Assembly (NCBI GenBank): GCA_040954595.2
Contig: CM082576.2
Coordinates: forward strand, 20,460,001-20,524,000
DNA length: 64,000 bases
Direction: 5' to 3'
Origin: Balanoglossus misakiensis
Lineage: Eukaryota; Hemichordata
A model generated the notes under the pieces. The model was given only the letters and a program-made list of their open reading frames with translations. It was not told the origin of the DNA and ran no database searches. Numbering within the stretch: the first letter of the stretch is position 1; every line of letters begins with the position of its first letter. The position numbers and the translations under genes were made by a program. Shown here piece after piece: positions 26,001-37,900 of this stretch.

Positions 26001-29000
26001 GTGATTTTAAATTTCAGATGAAGAGGAACATAATAACATAACACATAATCGGCTTGCAGTTGGTTTCTTCCAACCTGTATCAAACAGTGAATAACGACAC
26101 AATTTTGGGGAAATTTATTAAGAATGTGTGTGCCATAAAAGGGGATTGTGTATTTGACCAAATAACAACCTGCACCGTATGGTACACTAAGACACTATTA
26201 CACCTGTGTCAAAATTTCATTACGTTTCTTTTGTTGAACATGGAAGAAATTTGTCACAGTGATGTTCTGTTGACCAACTGAGATTTTTACCACTCAACCC
26301 TGACTGCACAAATCTGTTTAAAGTATATGTAGTAAATATTAACTGTACACAATTTATATCACTTTCTCTTCTGTGCACAGATTTGAATCCGTGTCAGCCC
26401 AACCCTTGTCTAAACAGTGGATTCTGCCAGCAAGTGTCCTGCACCGAGTTCAGATGCCAGAGTCCACGCTGTTTCATCGGAACCACGTGCGCTGAACGTA
26501 AGCAAACCAGTGTCAGATTTCCCGCACAAAGTAGAAATCGCTGGGCTTTGTCATTGATATTGTCTCAATAAAGTTGCCTGTGATTGTGCAGCTAACCAAG
26601 AGACTTATATGCACTACGGTAGCCATGATGAATACTTTCATTGACTCAAATGCTCATCAGTGTAGATGTTGCTATTTTTCCAACCGTAAATTGAAACATC
26701 AGAAAGTTATGACATCAACTACCCCCACCCCCACCCCACCCACCCCCAACTAGTAAATATTATAAGATTCAGTAATTATGATAAAGATGGTAGCACCAAG
26801 CTTGGATCAAGTGGTCTTCATTATCCTTCACACATGAACATGATCACACGGATGTGCAATCTTCTGACAGTCTGCTACAGATTTCACTTCCCACTCAAGT
26901 GTGTAAGACCCTAATGTGATACTTTTCATTTCTCTCACCCTTAGCGATCAACCAGTGTCTTCTAAACCCATGTCTGAATAACGGAGTGTATCAGCCACTT
27001 CAAGGCTCCTGCTCAATCTACACCTGCAACTGTCCAACCTGCTACACTGGGCAAACATGTGTTACATGTAAGTCACAAGTTTTTAGGTCCCATTGGTATG
27101 TACCATGGGAACTTATGGGATTGGTTACGTCTGTATGTATGGATGGATGGATGGATGTATGTCTGTATGTCCGTCCACATAAAAAAACTTGAAAACCGCA
27201 GCGCGTTTGACCTCGATATTTGGCGTGTAGATGCAGGCAGGGCTGTAGATGGGAGTTTGTTCAAATGAAGATGTCATTGCCAAAAATATGCAAATTAGCT
27301 GGGAAAATGTGAAATTGGTCAAAACTCAAAAACTGGACAACCACTGGTCATATTGATTTGAAAAATGGTATGCATGTACCTTATATCAACCTCATACAAC
27401 CCTGTATGTTTTGAGCTAATATTATCGATTTCCTATTTTTTTTGCATTTTTTTGTATTTTTCCATGTTATTGGTAAAAGTCTTTGAAATTTAGTATGAAG
27501 CCTCCTAATGTTGTCTAAGTAACCATAGTTTTGTTCAAATTGTTGCAAAATTTGCATATCTATAATTTTGAGCATTATTTGCCATTTTTGGTCAAAAAAT
27601 GTTTTTCTTTAAAACCTCATGCCAGATTGCTTTGCAATTTGGTAGGCATGTTCGTAGGGGTAACCTAAATAATATGTTGTAAAAAATGTGATATTTGCAT
27701 AAATGTGTTATCGGGGAAACTTTTGCAATTTTTGTCAAAAATTGTTTTCACTGAAACCACTTGTCCTATTGCATTGAACTTAGGCAGCATGTTCCTTGTA
27801 GTGATTGAAGTAAGATATTGTACAATTTTGGTGATATTTTCATATTTGTGTTTTTGCCACTTTTGAACAAATATTTTCTGTGAAACTGCTTGTTGGATTG
27901 CTTTGAAATTAGTTTTTTCTCTGATTGCTTTGAAATTTAGGATATAATTTCATAACACATACCTGTATATGTGCAACTTTTATTCAATTCTGAGATCAGA
28001 AAGATTAAATATTTAGCGAGTTTTTTTGGTAAGTTTCTTTGTTTTTGGTTAGCAAATCTTCTCCTAAACAAATTGTCCAGTTGTTTTTAAAGTTACTATT
28101 TACAAGGAGTTGTTACCTCGAACAAAGACATGTTTACATAACTTAAATAGGCCAGCTGTTACAGAGACCACCAGCTATCACATTTTAATTACCAGTGGCA
28201 GGTCAGTGTGTGTCTGTTCCAGGGCTGACTGAAAGAAGTTGCTTCGCATATGTGTTTGTGTACAGACAATTTTTGGTCAATTTCTTTTTCTAGCACCACT
28301 TGTAAGACTGCCATGACACATGACAGTTTATTGGGCATGTTCCTTGTTAATGTTTTTACATTGCATATTTCTATATGGTCAGATCATAAGTGCTTGCAAA
28401 TGTCACCTGTAATTTTTATTCTGCTGTGTCACTGTTTCCGCATAATCCTCAAATGTCATCAGATCTCCGAATGTGATGAAAACAGTGTGTTTTGAGTGGG
28501 TTTTTTTAATGACCTTTTGGGTTAAAAGTGGCAAAAATGGCAATTTTGTCTTCAAAGGGGTCAATAAGACTGACTTTTTTGGAATCAGCACCATTTTTTA
28601 CATTGAATGGACTAGTCTGCTCAAACTTTCCTTACCAAAAATTCTGTTTAATCTTCTGTAACATGTATACTAGTGTACATGTAGCTGCCTGATAGTTTGC
28701 CCTGTGTGTGTAATTGCTGAGTGACATAACGCATTCTGTGATTGATGCAGTCACGTAACCACCAATCGAACGATTGTTATAAGGAGAACTGCACGACCTT
28801 TAACCGCATTAGCATACCTGATTTTTAGGGCTCGATATTACCTCTGAGGACGCAATATTTAAGTTGAAGTTTTTTTATTTTATCATATTAGAGCAAGAAG
28901 ACTTGTCTTTTATGTAAAAGAAGTAGACCCTAATATACAGAGTGCATTTTGAAACGATAGGCAGTTCCGGCCCATAGCCTAATTCTTCATTTTTCTGTCA

Positions 29001-31893
29001 TGCGTAGGAATTGATTAGTGCTAACAACCCATGTCAAAATGGCAGCACTTGCCAACCCTAACCTCGTGTGTGGCATTGACGTGCACCTGCCAAGGATGCT
29101 TTACTGGGAGCGCTGTGAAAATTGTCAGTCAGTTTCTTTTGTCAAATTAATCAATATGTGTGGGACTGCTATACATGTATATCAAACAGAATACTGCGAT
29201 GGAAAATTCTATAACTTAATGTTTCAGTGGATATATGACTTAAAGTTAGCAGTATGCAGTGAATTCAACAGAAAGTGTAATTTCCTCTTGTGTGAGCTCT
29301 GTGCGACTGTGCCAATGAAAATCTCACCACAAACAAAAATGACAGGTATACACTGTATATTAGCAGCTTTGTCTCTGTAATAGCCATAGTGTTTTGAAGT
29401 TGAAAACTTGCAAAGTGTGCAGTTTTATTCACACTACAAAGGAAACATTGTTGAAACGGATTATCTGTGTACATTGTCAAACTGTACACTTGTCGCGAGA
29501 TTTATTCTCAATTATATTACTAGTATATCATGCTACCGTCTGCAACTCTGATTGGACGAGAGCTAAATCCAGCGATGCTAAAATACTCAATAATGCACTG
29601 CTGGCAGTGGTAAAACGGGCTTTCTGTTTGCCACATGGGTTTGTTCTTTAGGTTGTTGTATGTGTTTACACCCATCATGTTTATTGTAGAACCAGGGTCG
29701 ATCAGTGAGGCAACTGCTGTTTGTTCTATCTGCACTGTTACTCGAGGCCTCCTGCCATTTGATTGTTGTACAGTGAAGCAGTATTCATCTCCCGAGCTGT
29801 CTTCCACTTTATGCACAGCTTTGACAGTTTTATCCTTGTCTACCCTATTTGCCTTGCCTTTTGAATGGTAGCATTTGGCTAAATGGTTAGGTTTGCCACA
29901 CTTCCTGCATGACTTGCCTTTAGCTGGACATACTGAGTCATGTGGTACCATTATTAAAATTGGGGCCAGTCATCAAAACGTAAGTGAGCCAAAAAACTAC
30001 AGGTCAGATAAATTGTTTTCTCGTAAATTCAACATTAGAATCAAATTTGGCGTTGGAAACAAACGGCGGGTCGCCAGTTCCTGGTCTGGAGGCTGGTAGA
30101 GTCACGTCTTGAAGACTGGCCCCTATTTTAATAATGGCATTGTCATGACCGGCCAACCTTTGACCTCGGAGACCACAATGTAGAGCTATCGATCAGCTTT
30201 TCGCGTTTCAATCAAACATTGCAATCACGGGCTAAAATCACTAACTAGTTGATACCTTTTTCGGTGTTTCATCTAACCTTTGAAAGGAGTATAATAAAAA
30301 TGAAATGACCGCACGTAATGTGCATTTCTTGTTCACGTGTGGGGACTATATGTGTGCGTAATGATCCAAATGCAAGGGGTCGTGTGAACAGGCCTTAAAT
30401 AATGAGTTTGCGTTAAATAATGAGTTTGCGTTAAATAATAAGTTGACAAACGGCGCGAGTGCATTTTTTCATGGTTTAGAAATCACTTATTTATATATAA
30501 TTCATTATATAATGTAAATCACTCATGATATATATATAATAGACTTGCACTTAAATTATTTATAAATCACTCATGATATATATATAATACACTTAAATTT
30601 TTTTTATTTATAAATAATTAATTATATATAAATAATTATGTACATCACTCATGATATATATATAATAGACTGACACTGACATTGTTTATAAATAATTTAT
30701 TATATATAAATAAAAGAGCATAAAATACATTTTATGTATATAATTGAATCGACTTGAAATTATTTATAAATAAATTGTCAGGACTTAAATGGTTTGCAAA
30801 TCTATAATTACATACATATAAGTATGTTAAATAACGACTTTTGAACAAATAATTTAGCTAAATAATAAGTTAACACATGGCACCCCATACAAACATTACG
30901 TCCAGTCCAAATATTCTGCCAATTTTACATCCAATGCATTCAAATAGTGGACTGCTTCGCTTTCATCAAGTTTTCATGTGCATCGTATAAGTAGACTTTT
31001 GTTTTGTCCCGTCTTTTCACCGAATTTGCTCTTTTCCAAATCTCCGACACAGACTATGATCGTCACATTCTTGTCTGTTGTTAGAACAGCACACTGCCAT
31101 ATGGCATTGACTGTATACAGTTTCTGTTACCAATATCTCTGGTTTGGCATTTTCCTGTCCTCAATCTTTTGCCAGGGATTTTTGTGTCCCCAACCCGCGT
31201 GAGAATCCCACGTCTTTGAAGGTATGACTGTGACTATAAGATTCTATAAATCTCTGTTTATTTTCAGCACAAACATCATGTGCTGATTGCCCAGCTGGTA
31301 ACCAATGTCCAAATGGTAACACTGTGATTTTATGCTCGGCTGGTTATTACAGTTCGGCCTTGGACAAAGGATGTCTCGCTGTACCTCTTGCATAACAGGT
31401 AAACTTCTACCCACCAACCTTTATTTCCAACATCAAACATTAGGTCAGGTAATTTACTAACTGAAAAATAGGATGGGAACATTTTCCATTTCTGTATTTA
31501 AAATTTACTGATATAATATATGAATGAAAAAATGACAATTTTTCCAAATTTGAATAGACCTCTATTTATGAAAATAATTAAAATTTGCGCCAATTTTTTA
31601 CAGTGGTATTCAAAGGTTAACTTGGTGTGTATATTCTTTGTTTGATTTACAGATCAGCCGGTGCTGAACAGTGTACTATTTGTGAGCAAGGGTACGCCTG
31701 CACAGATCCCAGTGCATCGCAATTCAAGTGTACCAAGGGTTACGTGTCATTGGCTGGTGCAACAAACTGTACCAGATGTACAAATGGTAAGATTGTGGTA
31801 CTTGTTCAGTTTGCTGTGTGATGAAACTGAGTGGTATGTGTGTATGCATGTATGTGTTTACAACAGATTTTCAAGTCAGTGCGACTGGGGTTA

Positions 31894-31925
<32 letters not shown>

Positions 31926-34900
31926 TACAACAGATTATCAACTCAGTGCGAAATCTTGCGAGACCCGGTTAGCCATGTGAGATCTCGCAGAGTCTTATGA
32001 TATTCAGAAAATGGTTGATTAGAAATGACGTTTAATGTCCTCCAAAGAATTTTCTACATGCCCGTATACTTGTCTCAGAATTATGAAGTGAATCATCTCA
32101 AGTAATTTGTTATTTTAAATGACACTGTATCACAAATACTTCACTAAAAACCTCATTTTCTTTAATCAGATGAAATAAGTGAGGAGCCTGCACGCACATC
32201 CCGTCTTCTGTGCCCTGCTGGACAATCGTGTTCAGATCCAATGTAAGATCCGCTTGACTGTGGCAATGGTGAATATGCTATGGAAGGCGACGGCACATGC
32301 ACGCCTTGTCCAGCAGGATCCAAGTGTCCAACCATGTCACCCGTAGTTGATTGTTCAACAGTTACTGGTAAGTTGGGCTGCAAATTACTCTTATGACTTC
32401 CCTGTGTTATAGCATGACATACACAGAAAATTAAACTGTTATGCTCATTGGAGTTGATATTGTGATGCACTTTGAAAAACACAATGATTCCACTGAAGAG
32501 GTATTGTACAGTAACACCTGTGATTACGGACATCTCTCTAATAAGGGATCGTTGGACCAAACCAATCGTTCTTTGAATTTTTTCTGTGATAGGTTCATAC
32601 TCGCTAGGTTCGGCCAAGTCCTTCTGGTTATGAATGCACAACTACAAATGTCACACAGTGCGCTACAGGGAAGTAAAGTGTTGAAGGAGGTAAGTCTTGA
32701 AATCTCTTTTCTTCTGGTCTCGATTTGAACATGGTTCCACAAGTTGTTTACATCACTTGTAGTTTTACATATTTTTTTAGTTCAACAGCTATGCTATACA
32801 TGGTGTCCTGAGAAGTCGACCAGTATGAGAAGTCGGTATCGGCCAGTACGAGAAGTCGGCCTGTGGGAGAGAACCCTGGTACTTTGTGTTATATATAACT
32901 GTTTCACTACGAAATGTTTCCTTGATGTACAGGAGCTGAGATATTTGTACAAATAGCCGATGAATTTTAAAACTGTCTGTTCACTTTTCATGTACGTCAC
33001 CGGGGTACGTCAACATCAGTCACCTGCACTTCTTGAGCTGCGCCAGTAGTCTGTTCCTTGTCACGTTTGTTTGTTTGTTTGTTTGGTGTTGTCTCAGAAA
33101 GTATGAATATACACATACATCTTCTATGTATTTTAGTAGGCTTTGAAACAACTCCCTTTAATCAGAAATGTCACAGGAATTTGGCGAACAACCTAAGCTC
33201 CTTACGCGGATACGGGGATGGGGAACTGGTACGGATGCCAGACGCCATTATTTGAAATGACGCCATTGTGTTGTCAAGAATTTGGGAAATCCGTCCAAAT
33301 GAAAATATTTAGTGCAATTATATTTTATTAAGTGTTGTTATAAGTGATCTGGGTCATCACTGCACTATTCGGGTACAAGTTCAACAACTGGCCGACTTCT
33401 CATACGCGCGTAGTGGCTGACTTCTAATCTGGCCGACTTCTCATGTATTCCTATACATTAGTGAAAATTGGGGAAACTGGTGTTTTCAGACAACTTATGA
33501 AGTCCCTTTCGCAATATTAACTCTAAAACAGCGGGTGATATTCCTTTTAAAATTTAACCAAATAAGCATACTTGAACTCTGTCATATCGGCAAAACACTC
33601 ACTACACAAGCTGCTGTTATTCTACAGACATGACATGTGCTGATTGCGGCGTAGGTAACTACTGTCCAGATGGGTCAGACAGCCCCATTCCTTGTCCATC
33701 AAGTTATTATGCTGACACAGCCACAGAAGTATCCTGTACCCCTTGCGATCCAGGCTGTCAGTGTGCAGCAACATCACCCACTTGCCTGCACATCAAGAAC
33801 CTACTCTCTGGGACCATCAACAACATGTACTCCCCTTCTACCAGGTTTGTAGTCGTCTTAGTCGTAAAAACATATTTAAGGTGTTGGGCACCTCGAAATA
33901 AAGGGTCGTCTGATCATGTTAAAATTAATACTGATGATACTATGACTTCTAAACATTTAATCTATGGAATAAAAATTGGGGGTCAACCATCTAGAGTTTT
34001 GAAAAAGCGCCCTTTATCTAGCACCTCTTTCAGATTTTGCCAGGCTCGTAGATTTTTGTAAAATGGCCTCAAAAATAAGAATTTTGGAAGGTTTGTCATA
34101 TTTTTTCACCATTGTAGAATCTAAATGTTCTGAATTATTTTATTTTTAGCAATTTTGAGATTGCTTCATGTTCAGTATGATAATCGCATGTCAATACAAC
34201 TGTTACATTAAAGGAAAAGTTCAAATCCGCCTAAAACCACATTGCATTGGTACCTAGTTAAGTTGTCCTCACTTCTGACGCAAAATTTTGATGTGCAATG
34301 CACGTGTCTGTGAAATTGACGAATAAAAAAATTGTATACCAGTGCAAAATTAAAAACTCCCTGTGCAGCCTTCTTGGCAACTGCATGCTGGGAAAAGTAC
34401 TCGGATGATGACGAAAAAGTTTCGGGGTTCCGGGTAGTGCTACCCCGGAATACAATGTTGGGTGCAGACTCCAACTATGGAAAAGAGATGCAGAATGTCA
34501 TGTGATATAGTAGTGAAAACAAATACACGTTGGTTCACGTATTTCAGCTCTCAGCAATCAGGGTGCATTAAAAGGCCTTGATTGGTGTGATATTCACAAT
34601 TGATGATTATAAATACTTACAGTTGTATACTGTTTTATTTTGTAAATATTGTGTACATTTGCAGCAATGAATCCGTGCGAACACAAACCTTAACCCATGC
34701 CGGAATGCTGGTACTTGCCAAGCAATCCAGGGATCTTGTACAGGCGTCACATGTCTATGTGCTGGCTGCTACCTGGGCTTCACATGTGAAACACGTGAGT
34801 ACAGTACTTTGTCATTTATTAAAAAATCTAAGTGCTGAGGTACATTGTAGTAATAATAGCAGGTGTAGTCATTATCATCATCATCATCATCTTTAAGTCA

Positions 34901-37900
34901 GTCATATGATCGGTAATAAAAACAGTAAAATCACCAGTATAAAAACATAACAGAGAAATAATGAACGTGTACTGGTGTTACCATAGGTAACTGTTGTATA
35001 AAATTTTGAATTCCTGTCTTCCAGTTCCTAATCCATGCTTCACTAGTCCTTGTCTCAATGGAGGTACCTGCCAACAACAGGCAAATTCTTGTACTGCCAC
35101 CATTGGCATGTGCACAGAGTGTTACTAGGGAAACAGGTGTGAGACAAGTAAGTTTGAATCTATAGCAGTTAATAATGATAATTATCATTTTTTTTTATTA
35201 TGATTTAAACTTCACTGATGTTGTACAAACACAAAAATAGAAATAATAATAATAATAATAATAATTTATTTGTATAGCGTCAGTATCCACAAAAAATGTG
35301 ATCAATGACGCTTAAAGCAAAAGTACAATACAACACAACAAATGGCTAAAAAACAGATTTAAAAAGTAAAGTTTTAACATTTGATTTAAAAACAGATAAG
35401 TCTGGTGCCTGGCGAATGGTGAGTGGAAGATTATTCCAAAGAATTGGAGCAGCAACAGTAAAAGCACGATCACCATAACTCTTGGTGCGTGATCGAACAG
35501 GGCAGAGTTTGAACTGATCAGCTGACCTCAAATTGCGACACGGAACATATAGATTAGTCATGCTAGAAAGATAGATTGGACCAAGTTTATGAATGGATTT
35601 AAAAATGAGAACTAACATCTTAAAAACAATACGCTCTGTAACAGGTAGCCAGTGCAACTGATACAAAATTGGAGTGATGTGACAGGTGATTTTTGAATGA
35701 GTAACAATTAGAAAGGGACAGCAGCTTAGCTCTATTCCTTTTCCAAAGTGTTTGTTCTTTTAAACTACCTGTTTTTTATTTATTCTGATTATGCTAATAT
35801 GCTAATTTGTCGGTTTGTCACATCACAATTTTTGTAGGAAACTCACCCCTGGGAATTTTTTTCAGCCACTGACATACATTCATAATCACATGACATTGAT
35901 GATCATGGAAAATTTGACCCTTTTCCTTGTAGGACTCAACCAGTGTCCACCAAATCCGTGCCAGAATGGTGGCTTCTGTCAACCGGCTCGAAATTCCTGC
36001 TTTGATCTCACCTGCATATGTACTGGTTGCTACAAAGGTGATAGGTGTGAGATATGTAAGTATACAGCGCAGTCTCTTTTACCTTTTGTCTCTGATGCAT
36101 TCAAATACTGCATGTTTCCTGAGCATAGGTGTAGCCATCACCACAGCAGAGCTTGGAGCGTTCTTGACATCGAATGCAAGATTACACTCTTCCCAATCAA
36201 AATCACTTTCGTAGCGCATAATGTCTTGATTGTCTTAGTTCAAGAAACATTATGCGCGACTGGCCAATTTTACAGCCTTTTGTCAACGCACATCCACTAT
36301 GGAAATTCTCACTCCAGGCCAGATAGTGTAAATTTACATATGAGTCTACAGGTATGCTTGAAGTCAAGTCAAGCATTTGCAAGGAACCCTCCTCCAGTAC
36401 ACAGGTCTTTGATTTCATGAAGGGAAGCCCTTGCCTCACAGTCACTGCCACATGATCTATGGAGGTGTGAACAACTTGATACCAGCCTAATATAAGTTGT
36501 AGGCACAATCACTCCACACACCCTTGCCATAATTCTGCAAGGTTTTTGCCATATCTGTACTGTAGAATGAGTAGCAAGGAATAAAATGGCGTCCTTTCTT
36601 AATTTCCAGTGCAAAACCCCTGTGATCCCAACCCATGTATGAATGGTGGATTTTGCCAGCAAACATCGTGCAATTTCTATTCATGCCAGTGTGTGAACTC
36701 TTACACAGGTGACATCTGTCAAACCATAGACCCTAGAGAAAGAAGGACGAGCAACTGCGGCAAAGATCAAAGGGTTTGGGGATTATCTGTATGATGATGT
36801 TCTTTTGCATATAATTAACACCCAGGACAGTTGGACAATGACTTCCTTACTTCGGCACGTGTCGACCCCACCAGTGATGCGAAAACTTGCCACCAAACTG
36901 ACACTCCTGCATTTCAGCAGCCACTGCGTTTTTTTCTAAAATTCTAAAAGTATTACGATGTCTGTGCTAATTATTATGGTCGTCTGTCGGATGAACGGTC
37001 ATTTCTAGTGCCACAAGCTTCATTTAAAAATTGTAAACAAATCATCCATGCCAAATTCCTGTTTAACTTGTGCAGATGTGTTCCATAAATGATTGCTGCG
37101 TTCAACCACGTTGCAGTTTTCTCGTCTTCTGCGAGATGTTCTAAGGTGTTTGTGATAACTTCACGCAAAACGCGAGACTTTGCGTTAGTTTATACACAGT
37201 TTATTTGCAAATTGGATTATTGGGATTTACCTGGAAATAATGTATGCAAAAGAACATCATTTCAAGAAAAAACTGGAGTTGCGCGTCCTTCTTGCATGTC
37301 CGACTGGGCACTCATATTTCTTGGTAACGCTGACACTTTTCGTAATAATTTTATGTTTGCGTGAAGCATTGAAACAAAAATTGTGGTTTAGGGGCATTTT
37401 ATTTCGCAGTGCGTGAACAATAAAACAGATTTCACGAAAACAATTTATAAATTAAAGCTGCAAGCAGCGTTGGCGGGGCACAAGCGGTTCCCATGGTGAC
37501 CAGCAAATGCCACGGCTGTATCTGCTGGGGATACCAAGATATGGAAAAGTAGGTCAAAGGTCACCTGAGGTCACCCCAAAATTTGGCAAACAAATTGGAC
37601 CCCATACTAGTCTAGATCCAACAAAAACCAGACCCCTAGCCCTATTGGTTCGCCTAGAATTAGGTATGTGCATAATTAATGAGGTACTGTGTAAGACTCT
37701 ATTATGTGCTCAATCCCCATAAAAACCAGGGCTCTACCTGCTGTGGATGCTGGGATATGGGAAAGTAGATCAAAGGTCATCCAAGGTCAACAAAAATTTG
37801 GGCATAAAATTTTGACCCCAGAGTGGACCATGTCCAACTAAAACCAGACCTCTAGCCCTATTGGTTAGCCTGGAATTAGATATGCAGAAAAATGATGTTT

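Larger units (their letters stand above)
20549..35453 (+). repeat. Tandem unit 2 (14,905 bp, no private insertion)
   Basis: This is the cleanest copy and gives the reference length. It shares several single-base states with unit 3 against units 1 and 4, for example C at 25881 in EGF exon 7. It also has a few private changes, such as the C in the ATCAAA context near 29183. Confidence 0.95.
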